Below are positions 53,450-62,388 of a stretch of 64,000 bases of DNA, piece by piece. The translations under genes and the position numbers were made by a program. Numbering within the stretch: the stretch's first letter is position 1; each line of letters opens with the position of its first letter. The notes under the pieces are model-generated. The model was given only the letters and a program-made list of their open reading frames with translations. It was not told the origin of the DNA and searched no databases. This DNA comes from DASWYT01 sp965246875 (GTDB lineage: Bacteria > Pseudomonadota > Alphaproteobacteria > Micavibrionales > SZUA-601), in contig CBDFFU010000003.1 of NCBI GenBank assembly GCA_965246875.1, positions 1,259,288 to 1,323,287 on the forward strand. Reading direction: 5' to 3'.

Positions 53450-53797
53450 TTAAACCTGGGTTTGCGAAATCGTCTTGTACGCTTCGACCATTTTGTCACG
53501 GATCGCCAGAAACATGTTCAGGCTCATCTCGGCATTATTGACCGCCTGGACCACATCGGTCAGGTCAGCTTTGCCCAGAACCGCATCAGCTGAAGCTTTT
53601 TCCCCGGCTTTTTGCGCTGAAATCGTTTTGTCGGTGGCTTGTGACAGGATATCATCAAAAGACGCCCCTGCTCCACCAACTCCACCCAAACCGCCAACGG
53701 CGGTGTTGTTTGGCTCAGAACCGCCTGCTCCCAGCACGCCACTGCCAGCGGCCCGGCTGTAGGCATTCATGACATTCGAGGTTGGCAGAATACTCAT
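53450..53797 (-). CDS. fliE: Flagellar hook-basal body protein FliE
   Basis: 115 residues. A Gly-rich N-terminal part (GAGGSEPNNTAVGGLGGVGG) precedes the conserved helical C-terminus (DLTDVVQAVNNAEMSLNMFL, IRDKMVEAYKTI). FliE joins the MS ring to the rod. AGGAG lies six bases before the ATG. Confidence 0.94.
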   Translation of the reverse strand: MSILPTSNVMNAYSRAAGSGVLGAGGSEPNNTAVGGLGGVGGAGASFDDILSQATDKTISAQKAGEKASADAVLGKADLTDVVQAVNNAEMSLNMFLAIRDKMVEAYKTISQTQV

Positions 53798-53822
53798 GGG
53801 TGACTCCTGACTTGTCTAAACC

Positions 53823-54236
53823 TTATTGGGACCGCAACAGATCCAAACTGCGCATCATCATGGAGCGGCTGATCTCGATCGAGCTGAGACTCGCCTCATA
53901 AGAGCGTTGCGCTTCCCGCATATCCATTGTCTCAATAAGGCGGTTAACATTTGGTAACTTCACATACCCTTTGGCATCAGCCGACGGGTTGGATGGATCA
54001 TATTTCATCTCAAAATCTGCTTTATCGGTGCCGACTGTTTTGACGCCCACTTTGTCAACGCCATCTTTGCGATCCATCTGATTGGCGAATGTCACGGTTT
54101 TGCGACGATACGGGTCACCACCCGCGGTTTGTGACAAAGTGTCACTGTTCGCAATGTTTTCAGAAATCACGCGCATCCGGGTGCCTTGGGCTTTCATGCC
54201 GGCGGCGGAAATGGCCATTGCATCATACAGTTCCAT
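53823..54236 (-). CDS. flgC: Flagellar basal-body rod protein FlgC
   Basis: 137 residues. N-terminal ISAAGMKAQGTRMRVISENIANSDT and C-terminal YVKLPNVNRLIETMDMREAQR followed by YEASL are the FlgC signatures. GGGGAG provides the ribosome site. Proximal rod component. Confidence 0.96.
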   Translation of the reverse strand: MELYDAMAISAAGMKAQGTRMRVISENIANSDTLSQTAGGDPYRRKTVTFANQMDRKDGVDKVGVKTVGTDKADFEMKYDPSNPSADAKGYVKLPNVNRLIETMDMREAQRSYEASLSSIEISRSMMMRSLDLLRSQ

Positions 54237-54249
54237 GATCTAGCTCCCC

Positions 54250-54672
54250 TTAATGCTGGCTGCGCATGGCGGTGCGCATCAGGCCAAGATTTTTGCTATA
54301 AAGATTAGTCATCATTTGATAATCCATGTTTGTCTTGGACGATTTCATCATTTGCTCTTCCAGATCCACGGCGTTGCCGGTCGGTGACACCTCATAGGTT
54401 TTGCGTTCAGCAACCGCTTTGCCGCTGCCATTGGTGCCTTGGCCTAGACCGTTGATATGGCCTGGCTGTGTGACCGTCAATGACAGGCCCGACATGCCAT
54501 TTGTGCCGGTCGCCTTGCCCATTGTGCTGGCAAAATCAGGTGTTTTGATATCTTGCGGGCGATAGCCGGGCGTGTCCGCATTCGAAATATTCTTGGCCAG
54601 CACCTTTTGACGCTGGTTCAAATAGGCCATCTTTTCATTTATACCATTTAAAAGACTGACAGTTTCGAGCAT
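54250..54672 (-). CDS. flgB: Flagellar basal-body rod protein FlgB
   Basis: 140 residues from the ATG at 54672, with AAGG eight bases upstream. KMAYLNQRQKVLAKNISNAD and TPGYRPQDIKTPDF are the family motif, and EEQMMKSSKTNMDYQMMTNL the C-terminal one. First gene of the operon flgB-flgC-fliE-fliQ-fliR-flhB-cckA-COQ10, divergent from the FlhB-like gene. Confidence 0.95.
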   Translation of the reverse strand: MLETVSLLNGINEKMAYLNQRQKVLAKNISNADTPGYRPQDIKTPDFASTMGKATGTNGMSGLSLTVTQPGHINGLGQGTNGSGKAVAERKTYEVSPTGNAVDLEEQMMKSSKTNMDYQMMTNLYSKNLGLMRTAMRSQH

Positions 54673-54763
54673 GGAGCGGACCTTCTGGTGAAATCGGTGT
54701 CCGGTCTTCAAGTTTGTTTAAGCGCTTGAGACTAGGCTTAAAGACAGAACGAGGTGACCTGAC

Positions 54764-55120
54764 ATGGATGATAATAGCAAAAACCGTGCCAACCCTTTTG
54801 GCGCCCAGCTGGACGAGCTGATCAAACAACGCAACACGCCGCTGACGCCTAATCAAAAACGCGCCACCGCTGCCGCACTCAGCCATGATCCTTTGGTTTC
54901 TGAATTGCCAAAGCTGATCGCCGCCGGTCGCGGCAAATGGGCCGAACAAATCCTCAAAGTCGCCTTTGAACGCGGCATCAAGGTCCGTGAGGACGCCCCT
55001 TTAGCTGAAATGCTGGCCGCCATTGAACTCGACAGCCCCATCCCCGCCGAAGCCATCATGGCGGTGGCCGAGATTTTGGCGTATGTGTATGCGGCTGAAG
55101 GGCAGAAGCCGTTTGAATAA
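54764..55120 (+). CDS. FlhB C-terminal-like protein (FlhX type)
   Basis: 118 residues. The last 80 (SELPKLIAAGRGKWAEQILKV..., GIKVREDAPLAEMLAAIELDSPI, AEILAYVYAAE) resemble the cytosolic C-terminal half of FlhB/EscU after the cleavage site; the NPTH motif itself is absent. Such proteins can stand in for the cleaved FlhB tail during export switching. Divergent from flgB, 91 bp apart. Confidence 0.85.
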   Translation: MDDNSKNRANPFGAQLDELIKQRNTPLTPNQKRATAAALSHDPLVSELPKLIAAGRGKWAEQILKVAFERGIKVREDAPLAEMLAAIELDSPIPAEAIMAVAEILAYVYAAEGQKPFE

Positions 55121-55303
55121 TTTGCTTGTTCAAGGCCAATAAACACCGTCGGCAAGTTAGACCTATCAAAGCGGCTAACGTAAAGTCGGTTGTTTAAAAC
55201 AGCGTTGCTTAGAACACATTTCTTAAATTGACTGATGACCACCAATCAATCAAACAGCTAACAATAAATCCAAACCTGCTCAACAGCAGTCCGCTATCAT
55301 CTA

Positions 55304-55332
55304 TTGACTTATGTTATTTTAAGATGTAAACA
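55304..55332 (+). promoter_or_regulatory. Candidate promoter of the Nudix gene
   Basis: TTGACT (55304-55309), a 17-bp spacer and TAAACA (55327-55332). The start TTGACTTATG and the GTAAA at the -10 are repeated upstream of the PP2C-like gene (56308-56336). ATGTAAACAT at 55324-55333 recurs at 58488-58497. Confidence 0.45.
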
Positions 55333-55360
55333 TTACAGCTATGCCGAAAATGCTTTTATC

Positions 55361-56200
55361 ATGACTGAAAATCTTCGCAAACCTGCTGATAACGCTGATA
55401 GCGCAATCTATAGCACAGGCGATCAGGTGCGGTACAAATATTCAGCCAGCGTGATGATGTACCGCTTTAATGATGATAACGCGCTTGAATTTGCGATGAT
55501 GCTGCGCGACGACTATCCGGCCTGGGTGCGTGTTGGTGCTGGCGGTGTTGAACCCGACGAAGAGACAGACATGTTTCGGGCGGCTGTCCGCGAAGCTGAG
55601 GAAGAAACCAATTTTCCCCTCCGCGATCATTTGAAAGCCATCCAATTCGTTGCCACCATGCAACTTTTTGACGTTCACACCGGTGAACTGAGGTCAGAAA
55701 ATCACACCTGGGCGATCAATATCGGCAATTTCCCGCTCGAACTTGGCAATGAAGGCATCGCGTTACAATTTTTTACGTTGGCCAATATGCCGCCCAACAT
55801 CAGCGCCCATATGCTGAGCTTCATCACGCACACCGGCAGCTGCATCGACCCCGTCACCCAAAGTGTGATCGGCACGCCAGAGGATGATCTACCAGTCCCC
55901 ATCGCATTCCATGGCCAGTACCAGCCGTTCGCCTCCCTGCACCGCAGCCGCTATGTTGGTTTGGATGATTTTTACAGCAATAACATTGTGGCAAAACGCG
56001 TGGAAAACGCGTCAATAGCTGTTGTTATGAATGACGTCCTGCAAAATAAAGAAGACCTAAAACCATTTGGCTTGTTACGTTTCGACCCTATGACACCCGC
56101 TGTTATCATTCAGGCGTTTGAAAATTTCACAGCGGGAGAGGACGATACCAAAACCCTCCGACAAATTTCTGCAGAGCGACACGCGGGATTGCGACTGTAA
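55361..56200 (+). CDS. Nudix hydrolase-like protein
   Basis: 279 residues from the ATG at 55361. The region GGVEPDEETDMF then RAAVREAEEETNF is a Nudix box, but there is one residue too many between the first Glu and REAEEE, so catalysis may be altered. The rest (FPLELGNEGIALQFF, LASLHRSRYVGLDDFYSNN-like segment) is not recognised. The substrate is unknown. It has a candidate promoter in common style with the next gene. Confidence 0.7.
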   Translation: MTENLRKPADNADSAIYSTGDQVRYKYSASVMMYRFNDDNALEFAMMLRDDYPAWVRVGAGGVEPDEETDMFRAAVREAEEETNFPLRDHLKAIQFVATMQLFDVHTGELRSENHTWAINIGNFPLELGNEGIALQFFTLANMPPNISAHMLSFITHTGSCIDPVTQSVIGTPEDDLPVPIAFHGQYQPFASLHRSRYVGLDDFYSNNIVAKRVENASIAVVMNDVLQNKEDLKPFGLLRFDPMTPAVIIQAFENFTAGEDDTKTLRQISAERHAGLRL

Positions 56201-56307
56201 TAGCCGAAAACTTATTAGTGGCATGAGGAGCATATTGCAATGAAAATTTATTGAAATACCAATTTATCCGATATTATAAATTCAATACCTTAAAAACGTT
56301 ATTTTAA

Positions 56308-56336
56308 TTGACTTATGATAATATAACGTGTAAATT
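56308..56336 (+). promoter_or_regulatory. Candidate promoter of the PP2C-like gene
   Basis: TTGACT (56308-56313), 17-bp spacer, TAAATT (56331-56336). It shares TTGACTTATG and spacing with the promoter at 55304, so both genes may answer to the same signal. Confidence 0.5.
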
Positions 56337-56369
56337 ATGATCACTATTTACTATCTAGGAACACTCATA

Positions 56370-57545
56370 ATGACTCAAGTCGATATTTTCTTTAAGCCAG
56401 GCGTTAATCCAAGCAGCATGGATCCGAAAAACTCTGGCGATGCGCTGGTCAGTGTTGCGGGTGCTGCTGGTCAATTATATGGCGTTATTGATGGTGCCTG
56501 GTCAAAAGGCTTTGAAAAATATAAGCAGGAAACCGGTATTCGCACGGATATGTGGTCCAGCCAAACAGCCGCTGATATTATCACATACTTGATGGAGCGA
56601 GCGAATCCTGACACCAGCTTGCGCGAGATTATGACACAGACTATTGCCTTGTACCACGAAAAAGTCGAAGAACTGAAACAACTGTCTGGTTACCAATATA
56701 CTCCAAATAATTATTCGACCCCTGAAAAATCCAACCCGCAATCTGCCGGAGCTTTGGTCTTAATGCGCCCCGATGGCAGTGCAGAAATCTGCCAATGGGC
56801 CGATTGCTACGTTGGTTTTCAATTTAAAGACAATAGTGTTGAGATCATCACACCTGACCAAGTTAACGCTGTTAAAGAAGCGGTTAAAAACGATGATAAT
56901 CGCGTCGAAGTCATGGGTCTGGCATACCAATCGTTTGTCAGAGAAAAGTTATTGGCTGGCGTTCCGTACGGCGACATTCGCGCAGAAACCACAGAACTTG
57001 CCAGAGCTGCGCACAGTCCAACATTTTTAGCCGATCGCTGGGCGATGACCGACGCATCGATGTCAGATGCTATGACAGGAGCAAAAGGTTTTGGCATATG
57101 GCGTGATGCTGTTGGTGGTAACATTCAATCGTACTATTGCGAATTGTTCATGAATAACGCTCAAGCACCTATGATTAAAGACCCAGAAACGGGCCTGACA
57201 CTGCGCCGCAGTTGGGGCATGATTACCGGTGAACAAAGCTTGCTCGACAATATGACTGAAATAACATTGTCAGCAGAGCAAGTTCAAAACATCCGTAAGA
57301 TTCACATCGGCAGTGATGGTACATTAGGTTCTGACGATCACTTTCCTGCCGGCAATCGTGTGTCTGCATTTCAGGAACTGATGGCTGTTGGTCAAGAAGA
57401 TTATTACCAACGCGTTCTTAAAGATCAGTTCTATTTTAACAAAGAAGACGCAGCCAAGGGTAAACGCCAACGTTTTGCAGATGATGTCATTCCAATGGAT
57501 AATGCTGCGATTACAATTACGTTGGATAGCCCTACCGGCCCGTAA
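56370..57545 (+). CDS. PP2C-like phosphatase-fold protein
   Basis: 391 residues from the ATG at 56370 (AGGA upstream). Several PP2C landmarks seem present in order: NSGDALVSVAGAAGQLYGVIDG (the VxDG metal motif), SAGALVLMRPDGSAEICQWADCYVGF (position of the GDSR strand, altered to ADCY) and ADDVIPMDNAAITITL (the final DDxT/A strand). The altered second motif makes catalytic activity doubtful. Alternatively it is a divergent member that binds nucleotides or proteins. It ends at a strong terminator. Confidence 0.55.
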   Translation: MTQVDIFFKPGVNPSSMDPKNSGDALVSVAGAAGQLYGVIDGAWSKGFEKYKQETGIRTDMWSSQTAADIITYLMERANPDTSLREIMTQTIALYHEKVEELKQLSGYQYTPNNYSTPEKSNPQSAGALVLMRPDGSAEICQWADCYVGFQFKDNSVEIITPDQVNAVKEAVKNDDNRVEVMGLAYQSFVREKLLAGVPYGDIRAETTELARAAHSPTFLADRWAMTDASMSDAMTGAKGFGIWRDAVGGNIQSYYCELFMNNAQAPMIKDPETGLTLRRSWGMITGEQSLLDNMTEITLSAEQVQNIRKIHIGSDGTLGSDDHFPAGNRVSAFQELMAVGQEDYYQRVLKDQFYFNKEDAAKGKRQRFADDVIPMDNAAITITLDSPTGP

Positions 57546-57571
57546 TCATTCACAGATATTAAATTGAAAAC

Positions 57572-57603
57572 AAAAAACCTCCGGCCAAACCGAAGGTTTT
57601 TTT
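57572..57603. terminator. Bidirectional intrinsic terminator
   Basis: AAAAAACCTCCGG and CCGAAGGTTTTTTT pair with one mismatch around CCAAA. A runs on one side and T runs on the other let it work for both convergent genes (ends 57545 and 57621). Confidence 0.8.
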
Positions 57604-57620
57604 CTTCCCATTTCCCACCT

Positions 57621-58427
57621 CTAATGCCGCCACCAAGCGTATTGATTGATCGAGTAAATCGGGGCGTATTGTTTGACGTTATCAGCGCTTTTGACCTCTT
57701 TGGATTGGTTGTCTAACACCAAACCTTTGTCATCTTCATACGCAATCAACACTGCATGCGGCATGCGTAAAACGGTGTCATAGACGATGGCGATACGCAA
57801 CTGCTCTTCTTTGAAACCCAGGGCCCGCAGTGAGACGTACTTCGCGATTGCGTAATCTTCGCAATCGCCGCCACGACGCAGGAATTGCATGGGCGTCGCC
57901 CAATAGTCGCTGACATTATAATTGTCTTTGTCTTCGATGAACGGCACCTTGTTCATGTAAGTATTTACGGCTTCGATCTGGTCGATTGGGTCCAGGTTTT
58001 GCGCTTCTTTCAAAAAGGCCAGCCAGTCGCGGGTCGATTTATATTTTAACCCCTCTTGAAACTGATCGGCAAAGCGCGCCAACACACCAGACCATTTGGT
58101 GAAGGGTTTCAAATCGTCATACCGCTTTTCGCCATGGCCAAATATTTCTGGATAACTTGCCATCGGTGTCTCCGCTGGCTTGACCAGAGAGATTTGCATA
58201 AATTGGCCGTCATCCTCATTTGCAGCTTTTACCGGCTTTGCCACCCATAGCGATAAACAGGCACAACCAATCAGGATAGCGCGCAAATTTTTCGACCGGG
58301 CGCTGGGCTTGGATTTGGTACGGGCGGGTTTGAGGGATATGCTATCGTCTATCCCGGCAACCCAGGGACAAAAGATCTGCCACAGCTGCTCCCACGCAGC
58401 CGGGGTTCCACGATTTCTTCGCGACAT
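57621..58427 (-). CDS. Bacterial transglutaminase-like cysteine peptidase (BTLCP/LapG-like)
   Basis: 268 residues. A cytoplasmic N-terminus of about 45 residues precedes a signal anchor (NLRAILIGCACLSLWVAKPVKA). The catalytic triad is seen as RGGDCEDYAIAKY (Cys), RMPHAVLIA (His) and LVLDNQ (Asp). LapG-like proteases cut large adhesins under c-di-GMP control (via LapD). No adhesin or LapD is in view. It neighbours an exopolysaccharide locus, which fits a role in surface attachment. Confidence 0.85.
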   Translation of the reverse strand: MSRRNRGTPAAWEQLWQIFCPWVAGIDDSISLKPARTKSKPSARSKNLRAILIGCACLSLWVAKPVKAANEDDGQFMQISLVKPAETPMASYPEIFGHGEKRYDDLKPFTKWSGVLARFADQFQEGLKYKSTRDWLAFLKEAQNLDPIDQIEAVNTYMNKVPFIEDKDNYNVSDYWATPMQFLRRGGDCEDYAIAKYVSLRALGFKEEQLRIAIVYDTVLRMPHAVLIAYEDDKGLVLDNQSKEVKSADNVKQYAPIYSINQYAWWRH

Positions 58428-58503
58428 AGTTCACCTTCTTGGTGGTATGTGGTTCTTATTCCATTACACATAAAATTCGTTGATATAATGTAAACATAAA
58501 GCG

Positions 58504-58532
58504 TTGGACAGAATAATTTAAATACTTAATAA
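58504..58532 (+). promoter_or_regulatory. Weak promoter candidate for the exopolysaccharide genes
   Basis: TTGGAC, 17 bp, TAATAA, about 70 bp before the barrel gene. ATGTAAACAT (58488-58497), also found before the Nudix gene, lies just upstream. The -10 match is poor. Confidence 0.3.
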
Positions 58533-58603
58533 TTAACAAAAATTAACTTGCATCCTGCAACGAATCGGGCAAAGTCACTTTAAAAAAATAAACCTACAGT
58601 TGT

Positions 58604-59908
58604 ATGGGTCTAATGCGTCGTCGTTTTACAGTGTGCTTTATCATACTAATGGTTGTGCGAACAGCTTTCGCGCAAGCCAGTGATAAGCCCAATTACACGG
58701 CAAATGACTACAGCATCGCCTTGCAATCAGTGGCCGCCCGTCAAACAGCCTATGATCAATCAGTACGCGGCTGGCGCGCTGGATCAATCATGCTCAAACC
58801 AAGCTTGGATATGACGGCCGGTTACAGCGATAACATTCGCGGCACATCACGCAACCGCCTCAGTGACACGGCATTGCGTACCACAGCAGCTATGCAAGCT
58901 AATAGCATTCGCCGCGACCGCGGTTTTGAGAGCGCATTTCGTTTACAACACGTTTTGTTTAAAACGTATACCGCGCAAGACCAATCAAATGCTGCGTTTC
59001 GCCTGTCACCGTTTTTTGCGTTAGCAGGCGGCTGGACCGTCAGTGGTCAAACGGTCATCACTTATGATCACGAATTATCGAGCGCTGAAAGCGCGCAACC
59101 TCTAGCCAATGAACCAACACCTTATACGCATTATGATTTTGGTGGTCAGTTACAGCATAGCCGTGGCCGTCTCAAAACCGAATTTTTTGCTGCCTATAAC
59201 ATTTTAACATTCAACAACACGACTTTAATCAATGGTGGTCGTGCGATTAATAATGATCGCAACCGTGCCGATGTCAGCGGCGGCGTGGCCTGCGCTTGGC
59301 AAAATACAGCGCATGATCAATCGCTTGGCTGGCGTCATGAATGGCTGCAACAGAACTTTACACGGGCCGATTTCAATACCTTCACCAGCACATATAATGG
59401 TTTCAATCGCGACAATCACGGCTGGCGTAGCCAACTAACAGCACAATGGCAACCAACGCATTTGCTGCAGCTTGATGGACGCATTGGCGTGGAACGCAAG
59501 GAATTTTCTGTGGCACAGTGGCACGCGCGCACCACGCCTGTTGGCACTTTACGCGCTTTATATCTGCTGACGCCTCTGACCAATATTCATCTGGATTTGA
59601 AACAGACAGTTGCAACAACGTCTTTTGACAATGCACCGGCCTTTACCCAAAAATCCGTCCAAATTGGCCTGACGCATGAACTGACGCGTCGCCTTGTGGC
59701 CGATATCGCAGTCAACCGCGCGCAATCGGATTATTGGGATAATGCCCGCCATGATGTGACATCGGGCGGCGGCATGACGTTGCATTACCGCCAAAATGAC
59801 GCTGTCAAATGGCATGCCGGTTACAGCTTTCAACAGCGTGACAGCTCTTTTGCCGTGGCCAGTTATCAGGAAAACCGCGTTATGGTTGGGACGCACATTC
59901 GTTTTTAA
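58604..59908 (+). CDS. Outer-membrane beta-barrel protein of exopolysaccharide locus
   Basis: 434 residues with a signal peptide (FIILMVVRTAFAQA). A soluble N-terminal part to about residue 55 is followed by many alternating amphipathic strands ending in aromatic residues, and the last strand closes NRVMVGTHIRF (C-terminal Phe, the Bam signal). It fits the BBP2_2/VpsM-type barrels found with Wza-like proteins. It likely forms or assists the export pore for the polysaccharide. Confidence 0.7.
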   Translation: MGLMRRRFTVCFIILMVVRTAFAQASDKPNYTANDYSIALQSVAARQTAYDQSVRGWRAGSIMLKPSLDMTAGYSDNIRGTSRNRLSDTALRTTAAMQANSIRRDRGFESAFRLQHVLFKTYTAQDQSNAAFRLSPFFALAGGWTVSGQTVITYDHELSSAESAQPLANEPTPYTHYDFGGQLQHSRGRLKTEFFAAYNILTFNNTTLINGGRAINNDRNRADVSGGVACAWQNTAHDQSLGWRHEWLQQNFTRADFNTFTSTYNGFNRDNHGWRSQLTAQWQPTHLLQLDGRIGVERKEFSVAQWHARTTPVGTLRALYLLTPLTNIHLDLKQTVATTSFDNAPAFTQKSVQIGLTHELTRRLVADIAVNRAQSDYWDNARHDVTSGGGMTLHYRQNDAVKWHAGYSFQQRDSSFAVASYQENRVMVGTHIRF

Positions 59909-59924
59909 AAGGGTTTATTTAGTC

Positions 59925-60467
59925 ATGCGTTTTGCGATTTTCATTATAGCGTTGTTTGTTTTGGCTGGCTGTGCCACAGCTTACCCGCCGGCACCCGCTA
60001 AACTTCAAAATGCGCAATCGGAGCTTATCCAGCCCGGCGACCAATTGCGTGTCGTTATCTTTGGTGAAGATACCCTGACAAATGTTTATCCGGTCGACAG
60101 CCAAGGATTCATCGCCCTGCCCCTTACGGGTACAATCAAGGTTAGCCACATGACAGTTGCTGATGCAGCGACAGCCATAATGCAGAAGCTGCAAACCGGC
60201 TATCTGCGTGACCCGCATGTAGCTGTCAGTTTTGACAAGCAGCGTGATATCTATGTGTTGGGCGAAGTGCAGCGGCCGGGCAATTACCCGTATACACCCG
60301 GGCTAACCGTATTACAGGCCATTGCCAAAGCCAGCGGCTACACCTATCGCGCCGCCAAACAAAACATTGTGCTGCAACACGCCGACAGTTCCCAACCTTA
60401 TCAAGCGAATGACATGACGCCACTTCAGCCGGGTGACAGTATCATGGTGCAGGAGCGTTTCTTTTGA
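59925..60467 (+). CDS. Polysaccharide export lipoprotein (Wza-like)
   Basis: 180 residues from the ATG at 59925. Lipobox LAGC gives a lipidated Cys. The Poly_export domain (LIQPGDQLRVVIFGEDTL, YPVDSQGFIALPLTGTIKV) and one SLBB domain (IYVLGEVQRPGNYPYTPGLT) are complete. The protein is shorter than Wza, so it likely works with the barrel upstream. Confidence 0.9.
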   Translation: MRFAIFIIALFVLAGCATAYPPAPAKLQNAQSELIQPGDQLRVVIFGEDTLTNVYPVDSQGFIALPLTGTIKVSHMTVADAATAIMQKLQTGYLRDPHVAVSFDKQRDIYVLGEVQRPGNYPYTPGLTVLQAIAKASGYTYRAAKQNIVLQHADSSQPYQANDMTPLQPGDSIMVQERFF

Positions 60468-61705
60468 CCGTAACGCCAGCCCCATTCCCAACGGCACGAT
60501 CAGTTATGTGTTCAGCTGTGCGCCGGCATCGTTTTATTATAATCGCCATGCCGGTGATATGCGTAATCATTGCGGTGCTAGCCATCCGCATCATTCCGCA
60601 ACGTTACGAAGCGTTTGGTTTGATTGAGGTCGCGGCCCATACGCCTGACATCAACTTACTGACGACGAATACAGTCACCTTGCCCAATGACAGCATGGTC
60701 TTAACTCAGGTCGAAATCATCAAATCCCACGCCGTTATCCAACGCGCGGCAGCGGTTTTACACATGCCCTATGATGCTGTTGAACACACGCTGACGATCT
60801 CGCCCATTGGTCGATCCTTTATTATTCGTGTGTTAGCCAGCAATCAAAATGCAGAAACAGCACAAACGATTGCCAACACCGTCATGCTGTCATATCACAA
60901 GCACAAAGCCGAATTGAAAACGGCGCGGTTAACACACAACACCAATTGGCTCAACGACCATCTGACTAAAGTTGCTAAAAAAATGCATGATTCTGCGCAG
61001 GCAGTTATTGATTACCGTGTCGCGCACAAACTGCCCGATGACACAGTTTTAGCCAGACAAATAAGCGAACTCGGAACGCAACTGGTTGCCGCCCAAGCGG
61101 AACAAGCGGCACTGCAAGCACAACAGGATCCAACTCGGTCAACTAAACATCCGGTTCTCAATGCACAATTAAAATCACCGTCTTTAATTACTTTGACCCA
61201 GGATGAAACACTAGCACGGCAAAAATTAGCGGATTTGCTGCAAAGATATGGGGACAAACATCCAGACTTGCAAGCCGCTAAAGCCGAGCTTGCTGTGATT
61301 CAAAGCAAACAACAACAAGAACTAGTGAAATTAAATAATGCCTTGAAACAGGATCATGCATCGGCGGGTCAAACTGTACAAAACTTACAGGCGCAAATTG
61401 ATCAGTTACAAGAGCGTCATGAACAGGATAACGCTATCTCGATTCAGTTACACACGCTTGAAGAGGACGCCAACACCAACCGCCTGCTGTACGACAACCT
61501 ATTGCAGCGTTCCAAAGAATCCAGTTTGTTCATCGATCTTGAACAAACGGACGCACAACCCGTAGCCTGGGCAGCAAAACCGACGCGCACTGTCAACCCT
61601 AATCCTGTGTTAGTCATTTTGCTGAGCGGATTAGCCGGCCTGCTTTTAGCGGTCATCGCGATCGTATTAAGCGAGCAATTGTCCACACCATCGATGAAAG
61701 AGTAA
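60464..61705 (+). CDS. Chain-length determinant protein (Wzc/GumC-like, no kinase)
   Basis: 413 residues. TTG at 60464 with AGGAG nine bases upstream overlaps the Wza-like stop by 4 bp (ATG 60506 is an alternative). Wzz domain after membrane helix 1 (FIIIAMPVICVIIAVLAIRII), a long coiled coil (about 170-350), a GNVR-like VNPNPVLV region and helix 2 (LVILLSGLAGLLLAVIAIVL). There is no tyrosine-kinase domain; a kinase may be encoded elsewhere. Confidence 0.88.
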   Translation: MTVTPAPFPTARSVMCSAVRRHRFIIIAMPVICVIIAVLAIRIIPQRYEAFGLIEVAAHTPDINLLTTNTVTLPNDSMVLTQVEIIKSHAVIQRAAAVLHMPYDAVEHTLTISPIGRSFIIRVLASNQNAETAQTIANTVMLSYHKHKAELKTARLTHNTNWLNDHLTKVAKKMHDSAQAVIDYRVAHKLPDDTVLARQISELGTQLVAAQAEQAALQAQQDPTRSTKHPVLNAQLKSPSLITLTQDETLARQKLADLLQRYGDKHPDLQAAKAELAVIQSKQQQELVKLNNALKQDHASAGQTVQNLQAQIDQLQERHEQDNAISIQLHTLEEDANTNRLLYDNLLQRSKESSLFIDLEQTDAQPVAWAAKPTRTVNPNPVLVILLSGLAGLLLAVIAIVLSEQLSTPSMKE

Positions 61706-61707
61706 TC

Positions 61708-62358
61708 ATGCCAGTTTTGTTACGTTTACCGTATAGTGCATATGATGATCAGCATCTAGTGTATGATCTCGGCAAGCGCCTGACGGATGTTGCGATCACC
61801 TTGTGCTTGACACCTGTTTTGCTGTTGTTGGGGATTGTATGCGCATATTTGATTAAGATGGACAGTCCGGGGCGCATCATTTTTAAGCAGTGGCGCACAG
61901 GCTTAAACGGCAAACCCTTTGTCATTTATAAATTTCGCAGCATGTATGACGATCAATGCCATGCCCATGGTGGGCTGCAAATCGCAAAGGGCGACAAACG
62001 CTTGACACGCGTTGGACGCTACATGCGGCGTTACAGCATTGATGAACTGCCCCAATTTTGGAATATCCTCAAAGGCGACATGTCGCTGGTCGGGCCGCGT
62101 CCGCATGCCGTTGATCATCACAATCATTATATCGCGCATATTCCTAACTATGAGCGACGGCTGGATGTCTTGCCCGGCATGACAGGTCTGGCGCAAGTGA
62201 TGGGTTGTCGGGGTGCGACCAGAGATATGACAGCTATGCAAAACCGGTTTGATCACGACATCGATTACATCACCAAACGCAGTTATTGCGGCGATTTACA
62301 GATTTTAGTCCAAACGATATCCCGGCGGGCCTGGCGCTGCCCCGATATGACTAGCTGA
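61708..62358 (+). CDS. Undecaprenyl-phosphate glycosyl-1-phosphate transferase (small, PglC-like)
   Basis: 216 residues. One N-terminal membrane/re-entrant helix (LTDVAITLCLTPVLLLLGIV) and the bacterial sugar-transferase domain: SPGRIIFKQWRTGLNGKPF, KFRSMYDD, IDELPQFWNILKGDMSLVG, PRPHA, PGMTGLAQV. It primes the repeat unit on undecaprenyl phosphate. The monotopic size separates it from long WcaJ/WbaP enzymes. Confidence 0.92.
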   Translation: MPVLLRLPYSAYDDQHLVYDLGKRLTDVAITLCLTPVLLLLGIVCAYLIKMDSPGRIIFKQWRTGLNGKPFVIYKFRSMYDDQCHAHGGLQIAKGDKRLTRVGRYMRRYSIDELPQFWNILKGDMSLVGPRPHAVDHHNHYIAHIPNYERRLDVLPGMTGLAQVMGCRGATRDMTAMQNRFDHDIDYITKRSYCGDLQILVQTISRRAWRCPDMTS

Positions 62359-62388
62359 CAGCACCATCATTTTTTGCCAGAATACCAC

